A stretch of 64,000 nucleotides of DNA from Actinacidiphila acididurans (lineage in GTDB: Bacteria; Actinomycetota; Actinomycetes; Streptomycetales; Streptomycetaceae). The translations under genes were made by a program, and so were the position numbers. Location: positions 1-64,000 of the forward strand of contig NZ_JADKYB010000028.1 of the NCBI RefSeq assembly GCF_016918855.1, given 5' to 3'. Of the stretch, positions 39,573 to 46,661 are shown in pieces. The notes under the pieces were generated by a model that saw nothing but the letters and a program-made list of their open reading frames with translations, was not told the origin of the DNA and made no database searches. Each line of letters starts with the position of its first letter. The stretch's first letter is position 1.

Positions 39573-39601
39573 CGTACCGGACCGGCAGCCGGTCCGGTAC
39601 G
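39573..39601 (-). terminator. Intercistronic hairpin between pyrR and pyrB
   Basis: Perfect 13-bp arms CGTACCGGACCGG (39573-39585) and CCGGTCCGGTACG (39589-39601) around a CAG loop, 8 bp after the pyrR stop. It may partly terminate or stabilise the pyr message, allowing pyrR and the enzyme genes to be made at different levels. Confidence 0.6.
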
Positions 39602-39609
39602 CGGGTGCG

Positions 39610-40227
39610 CTACGCGTCCGCCGGCCGGCCCGGGGCGCGGCCGGCACGGTCGGCCGCGGCGCCCAGCAGGACGCTGTCGCGGCCGTCCTCCTCGGTGAGC
39701 AGGACCTTCACGGTCTCGCGCAGCGAGGTGGGCAGGTTCTTGCCGACGTAGTCGGCCCGGATGGGCAGCTCGCGGTGGCCGCGGTCGACCAGCACGGCGA
39801 GCTGCACCGCGCGCGGGCGGCCGATGTCGTTCAGGGCGTCCAGGGCGGCGCGGATGGTGCGGCCGGAGAAGAGCACGTCGTCGACGAGGACGACCAGCCG
39901 GCCGTCGATGCCCTCGGCGGGGATCTCGGTACGGGCCAGCGCGCGCGGCGGGTGCAGCCGCAGGTCGTCGCGGTACATCGTGATGTCGAGTGAACCCACC
40001 GGGGTGATCCGGCCGGTGATCCCGGCGAGCTTTTCGGCCAGCCGGCGGGCCAGGAAGACCCCGCGGGTCGGAATGCCGAGCAGCACCACGTCGTCGGCGC
40101 CCTTGGCGCGTTCGACGATCTCGTGGGCGATCCGGGTGAGCACCCGGGCGATGTCCGGCGCTTCGAGCACCGGGCGGGCGGCGGCGGGCGCGGAAGGCGC
40201 CGCCAGGGTGTCGCGGTCGTCGACCAT
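39610..40227 (-). CDS. pyrR: PyrR bifunctional regulator / uracil phosphoribosyltransferase
   Basis: UMP-responsive RNA-binding regulator of pyr genes with uracil phosphoribosyltransferase activity. 205 residues. The PRPP-binding loop is LVVLVDDVLFSGRTIRAALD; arginine-rich surface residues (YRDDLRLHPPRALARTE) match the RNA-binding face in the family. It is the first gene of the operon. The ATG at 40227 is preceded by AAGGAGGT, which lies just after a matching PyrR binding loop in its own leader. Confidence 0.95.
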   Translation of the reverse strand: MVDDRDTLAAPSAPAAARPVLEAPDIARVLTRIAHEIVERAKGADDVVLLGIPTRGVFLARRLAEKLAGITGRITPVGSLDITMYRDDLRLHPPRALARTEIPAEGIDGRLVVLVDDVLFSGRTIRAALDALNDIGRPRAVQLAVLVDRGHRELPIRADYVGKNLPTSLRETVKVLLTEEDGRDSVLLGAAADRAGRAPGRPADA

Positions 40228-40232
40228 GGGTC

Positions 40233-40264
40233 GGGGACCTCCTTCCCCGCCTCACGGGACGGGC
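40233..40264 (-). promoter_or_regulatory. PyrR binding loop overlapping the pyrR ribosome-binding site
   Basis: On the coding strand GTCCCGTGAGGC (40260 down to 40249) fits the PyrR-recognition consensus ARUCCNGNGAGGYU at its 12 central positions. It is flanked by CCC/GGG pairing arms. The same GGGG (40248-40245) can instead pair with CCCC (40236-40233), placing AGGAGG in the loop. The arrangement suggests translational control, as reported for mycobacterial pyr. Confidence 0.7.
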
Positions 40265-40346
40265 ATTAAAGGACGTCTGGGGTACGGCCCAACCGTATCA
40301 GGTGACACAGACCGCCCAGGTCAGGGACCCGTCGGACCCGTTCGGC

Positions 40347-40390
40347 TTGACGAGCACGGATTACGCTGCGTAACCTCACAGTGAGTCACC
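40347..40390 (+). promoter_or_regulatory. bldD promoter with BldD autoregulatory operator
   Basis: ATTACGCTGCGTAAC (40360-40374) matches the published BldD consensus NTNACNC(A/T)GNGTNAN at every fixed position. It overlaps the spacer and -10 of a candidate promoter TTGACG (40347-40352) / TAACCT (40371-40376) with 18-bp spacing. An older-style BldD box, AGTGA-G-TCACC, lies at 40380-40390. The operator also faces the divergent pyr operon. Confidence 0.75.
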
Positions 40391-40412
40391 GAGTTTCCGT
40401 CCGGGGAGCCAT

Positions 40413-40919
40413 ATGTCCAGCGATTACGCCAAACAGCTCGGAGCCAAGCTCCGAGCCATCCGCACGCAGCAGGGTCTGTCCCTGCACGGCGTCGAGGAGA
40501 AGTCCCAGGGCCGCTGGAAGGCAGTGGTCGTGGGCTCCTACGAGCGCGGTGACCGCGCCGTGACCGTGCAGCGACTGGCCGAGCTGGCCGACTTCTACGG
40601 GGTGCCGGTCCAGGAGCTGCTTCCGGGCACCACGCCCGGCGGCGCCGCCGAGCCCCCGCCGAAGCTGGTCCTCGACCTGGAGCGACTGTCCCAGGTCCCG
40701 CCGGAGAAGGCCGGCCCACTCCAGCGCTACGCGGCCACCATCCAGAGCCAGCGCGGGGACTACAACGGCAAGGTGCTCTCGATCCGCCAGGACGATCTGC
40801 GCACGCTCGCCGTGATCTACGACCAGTCGCCGTCGGTCCTCACCGAGCACCTCATCTCGTGGGGCGTCCTCGATGCGGATGCGCGCCGCGCGGTTCAGCA
40901 GCACGAAGAGAACGCCTGA
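40413..40919 (+). CDS. bldD: Developmental master regulator BldD
   Basis: 168-residue c-di-GMP-responsive repressor of sporulation genes. The N-terminal XRE helix-turn-helix spans about 7-70 (KLRAIRTQQGLSLHGVEEKS, AVVVGSYERGDRAVTVQRLA). The C-terminal domain carries the c-di-GMP signature R114-G-D116 then eight residues then R125-Q-D-D128, intact. It is almost identical to the S. coelicolor protein as I recall it. GGGGAG precedes the ATG. Its own promoter carries perfect BldD boxes, consistent with known autorepression. Confidence 0.98.
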   Translation: MSSDYAKQLGAKLRAIRTQQGLSLHGVEEKSQGRWKAVVVGSYERGDRAVTVQRLAELADFYGVPVQELLPGTTPGGAAEPPPKLVLDLERLSQVPPEKAGPLQRYAATIQSQRGDYNGKVLSIRQDDLRTLAVIYDQSPSVLTEHLISWGVLDADARRAVQQHEENA

Positions 40920-40988
40920 GCAGAAACGTCCCACCGGGCGGTGGGGTGACCCTCGGGTTCCACCCGACCGCCCGGGCCCAATACGTCC

Positions 40989-41167
40989 GGCGGCTCGCCG
41001 GGAGGAGTCAGGGGCGCGGGGAACTGCGCGCGCAACCGGCCACAGGCCGGTGGTCCGGAGACGGCAGCAACTGCCCCTTTCGGACGGCGGCGACGTGCAG
41101 CCCGTCGTGGGCTGGTCGCGCAGTTCCCCGCGCCCCTTTGGGGCGCTCTCGGCGAACCGTCCCGCCG
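40989..41167. repeat. Intergenic repeat element C
   Basis: It fills the gap between bldD and the EF-G paralogue (convergent ends). The 20-base arm lies at 41011-41030 and its exact reverse complement at 41117-41136, an 86-nt loop apart. The outer ends are imperfect inverted repeats, CTCGCCGGGAG near 40993 and CTCTCGGCGAA near 41147. The right end abuts the EF-G paralogue stop codon. The centre shares the GGTGGTCCGGAGACGGCAGC module with element D. Confidence 0.8.
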
Positions 41168-43294
41168 TCAGGCGGAGGTCACCGGAACGTAGCCCGTAGG
41201 CCGGGCCGTGAACGTACCCCTCCCCCGGGTGCGACTACGAAGTGCACTGGCCCAGCCGAAAAGGCCGGACACGGGCATCCGGGCGGTGAGCACACCCGTA
41301 TTCCCCACCGTCCGTGAACCGGTGACCCGGCCGCGGCGTGCGGCCAGATCACCGAGAACCGCACCGACGGAGTCACCGGGGACGGTGACGACCACCTCGG
41401 CCACCGGCTCCAGCAGCACCATTGCGGAGGCCCGAAGAGCCGCCCGCAGGGCCAGACGTCCGGCGGTGCGGAAGGCGAGGTCGGAGGAGTCCTTGGGGTG
41501 GGTCGCCCCGTCGGTCAGCGTGACCCGCACGCCGGTCACGGGGTGACCGCCCAGCGGCCCCTCGGCCAGCGCGTCCCGGCAGCCGTTCTCGAACGCGGCG
41601 ACGTACTCCCGCGGTATCTGTGCGCCGGTTACGGCCGACCGGAACACGAAGCCGTCGCCGCCGTCGCCGTCCTCGCCGGTGTTGCCCGGGAGGGGCGCAA
41701 CATCGAGGACGACCCGGGCGAACTGTCCGGCGCCGCCGTCCTGCTTGACGTGCCGGTATTCCAGTCCGGTCACTCCGCGCACCACGGTTTCGCGGTAGGC
41801 GACCTGGGGGCGGCCCACGGCGATCTCGATGCCGTGCGCGCGCCGGATCCGTTCCACCGTGACCTCCAGATGCAGTTCGCCCATTCCTGCCAGCACGGTC
41901 TGGCCGGTCTCCGGATCGGTGCCGACGTGCAGTGACGGGTCCTCCTCGACCGCCCGGGCCAGCGCCACCGCCAGCCGGCCGGGGTCGGCGGCGCGTACCG
42001 CCTCCACCGCGACCGAGACCACCGGCCGCGCGGCCCGCGGCGGCTCCAGCACCAGCGGGGCGCCGGGGGCGCACAGCGTGGCGCCGGTCCGGGCCGCCTT
42101 CGGGCCGGCCACCGCCACGATGTCCCCGGCCACCGCCAGGTCCAGTTCGGTGTGGCGGTCGGCCTGCACCCGCAGGATGCGGGCGATCCGCTCGGTCCGC
42201 CCGGTGCCCGCGTCCAGCACGGTGTCGCCCTTGCGCAGGGTGCCGGAGTAGACCCGCAGGCAGGTCAGCCGGCCGGTGGGGGCCGCCAGCACCTTGAACA
42301 CCAGGGCGGCGAACGGCCCCGCCGGGTCAGCCGGCCGCTCCTGCTCGCCCGCGTCCGAGCCGCCGCGCGAGGCGACCGCCCGGCCGCGTACGGCGGGCAC
42401 GTCCAGTGGAGCGGGCAGGTAGGCGACCACCGCGTCCAGCAGGGGTTCGACGCCGCGGTTGCGGTACGCCGAGCCGCACAGGACCACCACGACCTCGCCT
42501 GCCCGGGTCAGGTCACGCAGGGCCGCTTCGAGGACCGGCGCGGACAGATCGGCGCGCACGCAGTACTCCTCGAGCGCGGCCGGGTGCCGTTCGGCGACCT
42601 GCTCCACCAGCAGAGCGCGCCGGCGTGCCACCTCCTCCCGCAGGTCGGCGGGCACCGGACCCTCGGCGGGAGCGGCACCGTCACCGGACCAGGCCAGTGC
42701 GCGCGGCCTGACCAGGTCGACCACGCCGGTGAAGCCGTCCTCGCGGCCGACCGGCAGCTGCACGGCCAGCGGCACCGCGCCCAGCCGGTCCCGGATCGCG
42801 GCGACCGTACCGTCCAGGTCGGCGCCGGCCCGGTCCATCTTGTTGACGAACGCGATCCGCGGCACCCGGTGCCGGTCGGCCTGCCGCCACACCGACTCGC
42901 TCTGCGGCTCCACCCCCGCCACGGCGTCGAACACCACGACGGCGCCGTCCAGCACGCGCAGGCTGCGCTCCACCTCGTCGGCGAAGTCGACGTGTCCGGG
43001 CGTGTCGATGAGGTTGATCCGGTGCCCGGCCCAGTCGCAGCTCACCGCGGCGGCGGAGATGGTGATCCCGCGCTCGCGCTCCTGCGGGTCGAAGTCCGTG
43101 ACGGTGGTCCCGTCGTGGACCTCGCCGCGTTTGTGGGTGGCGCCGGTCAGGTGGAGAACACGCTCGGTGACGGTCGTCTTGCCCGCGTCGACATGGGCAA
43201 GGATGCCCAGGTTGCGCACGGTGGACAGGGAACGTGCGGTCGTCCCGCCGACGGCAGGCGTGGCGAAGGGGACGTCAAGAGGTCTGCTGCGCAC
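41168..43294 (-). CDS. EF-G paralogue (translation GTPase)
   Basis: Second-copy elongation factor G-like GTPase, 708 residues. All GTP motifs are intact: AHVDAGKTT (G1), RERGITI (G2), DTPGHVDF (G3), NKMD (G4), GSAY (G5). Domains II to V follow; the domain IV tip reads DGATHPKDSSDLAF rather than the usual SYH-(D/E)-V-D-S-S. The C-terminus ends FTARPTGYVPV. It is not the main fusA, which sits with rpsL/rpsG elsewhere in Streptomyces. It could be a conditional EF-G, ribosome-recycling factor or ribosome-protection protein. GTG start. Inserted between bldD and nusB. Confidence 0.85.
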   Translation of the reverse strand: MRSRPLDVPFATPAVGGTTARSLSTVRNLGILAHVDAGKTTVTERVLHLTGATHKRGEVHDGTTVTDFDPQERERGITISAAAVSCDWAGHRINLIDTPGHVDFADEVERSLRVLDGAVVVFDAVAGVEPQSESVWRQADRHRVPRIAFVNKMDRAGADLDGTVAAIRDRLGAVPLAVQLPVGREDGFTGVVDLVRPRALAWSGDGAAPAEGPVPADLREEVARRRALLVEQVAERHPAALEEYCVRADLSAPVLEAALRDLTRAGEVVVVLCGSAYRNRGVEPLLDAVVAYLPAPLDVPAVRGRAVASRGGSDAGEQERPADPAGPFAALVFKVLAAPTGRLTCLRVYSGTLRKGDTVLDAGTGRTERIARILRVQADRHTELDLAVAGDIVAVAGPKAARTGATLCAPGAPLVLEPPRAARPVVSVAVEAVRAADPGRLAVALARAVEEDPSLHVGTDPETGQTVLAGMGELHLEVTVERIRRAHGIEIAVGRPQVAYRETVVRGVTGLEYRHVKQDGGAGQFARVVLDVAPLPGNTGEDGDGGDGFVFRSAVTGAQIPREYVAAFENGCRDALAEGPLGGHPVTGVRVTLTDGATHPKDSSDLAFRTAGRLALRAALRASAMVLLEPVAEVVVTVPGDSVGAVLGDLAARRGRVTGSRTVGNTGVLTARMPVSGLFGWASALRSRTRGRGTFTARPTGYVPVTSA

Positions 43295-43519
43295 GGCCGG
43301 TGGCCTTTCTGGGGGTACCTCCCGGGCCGAAGAGGCTCTTGGGGAGGTCCGGAAGCGGGCGGCGCGATTGCCCGGGACAGCGACGACCGCCGTTTCCGGC
43401 AGGGCACGGCGTACGGTCCGGCGGCGGTGGCCGGGCCGTAGGGAACCTGCTCAGAACATCGGTCGGGACTGCCGCGTCACGGGGTCCGGTGCCGGCCGCG
43501 CAGCGGGCACCGGAGCCAC

Positions 43520-43547
43520 CCGGACACCAGGATCACCTGGTGTCCGG
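43520..43547. promoter_or_regulatory. Perfect 28-bp palindrome upstream of the EF-G paralogue
   Basis: Arms CCGGACACCAGG (43520-43531) and CCTGGTGTCCGG (43536-43547) are perfectly complementary with a 4-nt centre. It lies about 225 bp upstream of the EF-G paralogue start and 400 bp beyond the end of the PLP gene. It could be an operator or a terminator. The rest of 43295-43700 shows no gene. Confidence 0.5.
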
Positions 43548-43710
43548 AAGAGGGGACGGCGGCGGAGGTGCGGTGTCGCACGGCCGTTCTCCCCTCGGTC
43601 GACGCGGCTACGCGTGGCGCGTGCCGTCGGGACGAGGGTAGTGAAGGGGGTTCGCGTGCGGCATCCGGTTTTCCGAGGAGGCCGGGTGGGGGTGGGGTGC
43701 CGCCCTGCGG

Positions 43711-43939
43711 ACGGCGGTTCGCCGGGAGCGCCCCGCAGGGGCGCGGGGTCCCCCAGACTCCGTCCGGGGTGCCCCCAGCGCGAGCAACCACTGACGGCCG
43801 GTGGCCCGGACACGACAGCAATTGCCCCTTTGGGCCGGTGGCGACCCGCGCCACGGATGTGGCTGAGCGCGCCCACGCGGCCCCAACCGCACATCAAGCA
43901 CAGCCCCGCGCCCCTGACTGCTCCCGGCGAACCGCCGTC
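43711..43939. repeat. Intergenic repeat element D with 19-bp perfect terminal inverted repeats
   Basis: ACGGCGGTTCGCCGGGAGC (43711-43729) and its exact reverse complement (43921-43939) bound a 229-bp element in the 653-bp gap between the PLP gene and the EF-G paralogue. The left arm starts GGGGCGCGGGG, then carries a 29-base insertion replacing AACT. The right arm (43865-43915) is the long arm variant, nearly the reverse complement of 8951-9002 in element A. It ends 8 bp from the PLP gene stop. No transposase is encoded. Confidence 0.8.
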
Positions 43940-43947
43940 CGTAGGGC

Positions 43948-45399
43948 TCAGCCCCCGTACAGCCTCGACACCACCTCGGGCAGCAAGCGTTCGGCAAGGG
44001 CAGGCGGCAGGGCCTGGAGCGTGGCCAGGACCGGAGCCATCCGGGCCGGCATCGTGCCGTCGGGGGCCAGGCCGGCCGCGGTGAGGGCGAGGTCGACCTC
44101 GTGCGGGCCGAGGGTGTCGGGGTCCAGGCCTGCGGCCAGCGCGGCCAGGGCGGGGTCGACGGTGGCGGGGCCGACCGCCCGGGCGCGGTCGGCGGCCGCG
44201 GCGATCTCGGCCAGGAGCAGGGAGATCCGTTGCTCGTCGGCCACCGCCGCGGTGACGGTGAGGTGGACGTTGGCCGGTGAGTCGCCCCAGGCGGGCTGCG
44301 GTTGGAGGTACCAGCCGCGCTGCCGGGTCTCGTCGGCGAGCACGAAGGGATCGAGGCCGGGGTCCGTACTGGCCACCGCGAGCAGGGAGGCGTCGGGCGA
44401 GCCGAGGACGGTGAGGCCGGGTATCCGGCCGATGCCGTCGGCCAGTTGACGGGACGCCAGGTGGACCCGGCGGGACAACTCGGTGTAGCCGTCGGTGCCG
44501 ATGCGGTGCAGCACCACCCAGGCGGCGGCGAGCGGAGCGGCCGACTTCGTGCCCTGCAAGGTGGTGTTGACGACCGGATAGCCGGGCCAGGAGGCGTGCG
44601 CGAACCAGCCGTGGCGGCGCAGTTCGGCGTCCCGGAACAGCAGGACGGACGCGCCCTTGGGGGTGTACGCGTACTTGTGCAGGTCCACCGACAGCGAGGT
44701 GACGCCGGGTACGCCGAGGTCGAAGGCGGGCGGCGCGGGCAGGTCGCCGGCCGCGCGCAGGTGGCCGAGGTACCAGCCGCCGATGCAGGCGTCGACGTGG
44801 CAGAGCACTCCGCGCCCGGCTGCCGCGGCGGCCACTTCCGGCACCGGATCGACCACGCCGTGCGCGTACGAGGGCGCCGAGACGACCACCAGCGCGGTGC
44901 GTTCGGTGAGCGCGGCGGCCACGTCGGCGGCCCGGACCCGGAAGGTGCGGTCCACCGGGACCGTGACCGGGGTCAGGCCGAAGAGGCGGGCCGCCTTGTG
45001 GAAGGCGGCGTGCGCGGTGACCGGGAGGACGATCTCGGGCGCGGTGACGCCCCGGGTCCGGGCGGCGTGCTCGCGCGCGGTGAGCACGGCCAGCAGGCAG
45101 CTCTCGGTACCGCCGCTGGTGAAGGTGCCCACGACCTCGGTCCGGCCGCCGCCGAGCAGTGCCGCGGCCCGGCCGACCACCTCGTTCTCCAGGGTCACCA
45201 CGCTGGGGAAGGCGGTCATGTCCAGGCCGTTGACGCCGGCGACGGCCGCTGCCGCGTCGGCGGCGAGCTCGTCCAGGCCGGCCAGCCCGGAGTCGTACAC
45301 GTACGCCATGGTCCGTCCGCCGTGCACCGGCAGGTCGGTGCCGCGCAGTGCGGTCAGTCGCCGGATCAGGGCCTGCGGATCGTGCTCGGCGGACGGCAT
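43948..45399 (-). CDS. PLP-dependent decarboxylase / sphingosine-phosphate-lyase-like protein
   Basis: Fold-type I PLP enzyme of 483 residues, closest to group II amino-acid decarboxylases and sphingosine-phosphate lyases. The cofactor phosphate loop is FTSGGTESCLLAVL; His in PVTAHAAFHKAA stacks on the ring; the Schiff-base lysine is in SLSVDLHKYAYTPKG; a second cofactor contact is CHVDACIGGWYLG. Substrate is not evident; it is sometimes annotated as an aspartate aminotransferase-family protein. No operon partner is obvious apart from the EF-G paralogue beyond element D. Not part of the bldD-nusB interval I remember from S. coelicolor, so likely accessory. Confidence 0.8.
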   Translation of the reverse strand: MPSAEHDPQALIRRLTALRGTDLPVHGGRTMAYVYDSGLAGLDELAADAAAAVAGVNGLDMTAFPSVVTLENEVVGRAAALLGGGRTEVVGTFTSGGTESCLLAVLTAREHAARTRGVTAPEIVLPVTAHAAFHKAARLFGLTPVTVPVDRTFRVRAADVAAALTERTALVVVSAPSYAHGVVDPVPEVAAAAAGRGVLCHVDACIGGWYLGHLRAAGDLPAPPAFDLGVPGVTSLSVDLHKYAYTPKGASVLLFRDAELRRHGWFAHASWPGYPVVNTTLQGTKSAAPLAAAWVVLHRIGTDGYTELSRRVHLASRQLADGIGRIPGLTVLGSPDASLLAVASTDPGLDPFVLADETRQRGWYLQPQPAWGDSPANVHLTVTAAVADEQRISLLLAEIAAAADRARAVGPATVDPALAALAAGLDPDTLGPHEVDLALTAAGLAPDGTMPARMAPVLATLQALPPALAERLLPEVVSRLYGG

Positions 45400-45494
45400 G
45401 GACGGAATCTAGGCGCGCCGCCGCGCCCGCACCAGGCCCGGGCGGACACGCGTGCTCGGGAGCCTCGGGCAAGCCCCGGGCCGCCGTACCCGCG

Positions 45495-45546
45495 CCGGGC
45501 GGGGGGCCGTACACGCACCGGGCGGGGGGCCGTACACGCACCGGGC
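45495..45546. repeat. 23-bp tandem repeat
   Basis: CCGGGC followed by GGGGGGCCGTACACGCA makes a 23-bp unit present twice exactly (45495-45517 and 45518-45540), with a third partial copy (CCGGGC) merging into the nusB terminator. It lies between the PLP gene start and the nusB end. Confidence 0.8.
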
Positions 45547-45586
45547 CCGGGAGCAGAGGTGCGGTGACCTCTGGTCCCGGGCCCGG
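45541..45586 (-). terminator. nusB terminator
   Basis: A long hairpin: CCGGGCCCGGGA (45541-45552) pairs with TCCCGGGCCCGG (45575-45586), and inside AGAGGT (45555-45560) pairs with ACCTCT (45567-45572), interrupted only by a 2-nt mismatch. It lies 26 bp after the nusB stop. Confidence 0.8.
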
Positions 45587-45612
45587 GCACGGTGTGCGCG
45601 GCGCGCCCCGTC

Positions 45613-46038
45613 TCAGCGCTTCAGCGTGGGCTTGAGCTCCATCAGCCGGCCGAGCAGGCCGTTGACGAAGGACGGCGACTCGTCGGTGGAGAACTCCTTG
45701 GCGAGCTGCACCGCCTCGTCCAGCACCACCGCGTCCGGGACGTCGTCCTCCCAGATCAGCTCGTACGCGCCGAGGCGCAGCACGTTGCGGTCCACGACCG
45801 GCATCCGGTCCAGGGTCCAGCCGACCGCGTAGCCGGACAGCAGTTCGTCGATGCGCTCGGCGTGCGCCTGGTAGCCCTCGACGAGCTGCATGGTGTACTC
45901 GGTGACCGGCGGCTGCCGGTCGTCGGTCCGGGCGAGCCGGATCCAGTCCGCCATGACGGTCTTGGGCTCGGCGCCCCGCTGCTCCGCCTCGAACAGGATC
46001 TGGAATGCACGCTTGCGGGCCTTGTTCCGGGCAGCCAC
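45613..46038 (-). CDS. nusB: Transcription antitermination factor NusB
   Basis: 141-residue all-helical protein that joins NusE (S10) at boxA RNA during rRNA transcription. Standard family segments are present: RNKARKRAFQILFEAEQRGA at the start, WTLDRMPVVDRNVLRLGAYE, and VVLDEAVQLAKEFSTDESPSFVNGLLGR near the end. GTG start at 46038, two bases after the efp stop, so it is co-transcribed with efp. Confidence 0.96.
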   Translation of the reverse strand: MAARNKARKRAFQILFEAEQRGAEPKTVMADWIRLARTDDRQPPVTEYTMQLVEGYQAHAERIDELLSGYAVGWTLDRMPVVDRNVLRLGAYELIWEDDVPDAVVLDEAVQLAKEFSTDESPSFVNGLLGRLMELKPTLKR

Positions 46039-46040
46039 GG

Positions 46041-46607
46041 TTAGCTGTTCACCCGGCCGAGGTAGTCGCCCGTGCGGGTGTCGACCTTGACCTTTTCACC
46101 CGTGGTGATGAAGAGCGGGACACCGATCTCGTGGCCGGTCTCCAGGCGGGCGGGCTTGGAGCCGCCGGTGGAGCGGTCGCCCTGCACGCCGGGCTCGGTG
46201 TACTCGATGACCAGCTCGACGGAGGCGGGCAGTTCGATGTAGAGCGGCGCGCCCTCGTACATCGCGACGACGGCCTCGAAACCCTCGAGCAGGTAGTGGG
46301 CGGCGTCGCCGACCACCTCGGGGGTGACGTTGATCTGGTCGTACGTCTCGGTGTCCATGAAGACGAAGTCGGTGCCGTCCTTGTAGGAGAACTGCATGCC
46401 GCGCTTGTCGACGTTGGCGGTCTCCACCTTCACGCCCGCGTTGAAGGTCCGGTCCACGACCTTCCCGGACAGCACGTGCTTCAGCTTGGTGCGCACGAAG
46501 GCGGGGCCCTTGCCGGGCTTGACGTGCTGGAACTCGACCACGGTCCAGAGCTGGTCGCCGTCGAGCTTGAGCACGAGGCCGTTCTTGAGGTCGTTCGTGG
46601 TGGCCAC
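46041..46607 (-). CDS. efp: Translation elongation factor P
   Basis: Relieves ribosome stalling at polyproline runs. 188 residues with the three beta-barrel domains. The tip loop reads HVKPGKGPAFVRTKLK with K33 between prolines; this palindromic PGKGP loop is the form reported to work without lysine modification in actinobacteria. The C-terminal signature (VKVDTRTGDYLGRVNS) is intact. GTG start. It lies between an M24-family gene and nusB. Confidence 0.96.
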   Translation of the reverse strand: MATTNDLKNGLVLKLDGDQLWTVVEFQHVKPGKGPAFVRTKLKHVLSGKVVDRTFNAGVKVETANVDKRGMQFSYKDGTDFVFMDTETYDQINVTPEVVGDAAHYLLEGFEAVVAMYEGAPLYIELPASVELVIEYTEPGVQGDRSTGGSKPARLETGHEIGVPLFITTGEKVKVDTRTGDYLGRVNS

Positions 46608-46661
46608 GGTTGCGGAATCTCCTGAAGTGCTGCTTCGGGACCCAGGGACGATCGGCGCCCG

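Noticed and set aside
41168..43294. Main fusA gene
   Set aside because: It is divergent at the domain IV tip and lies away from rpsL/rpsG, so it is called a paralogue.
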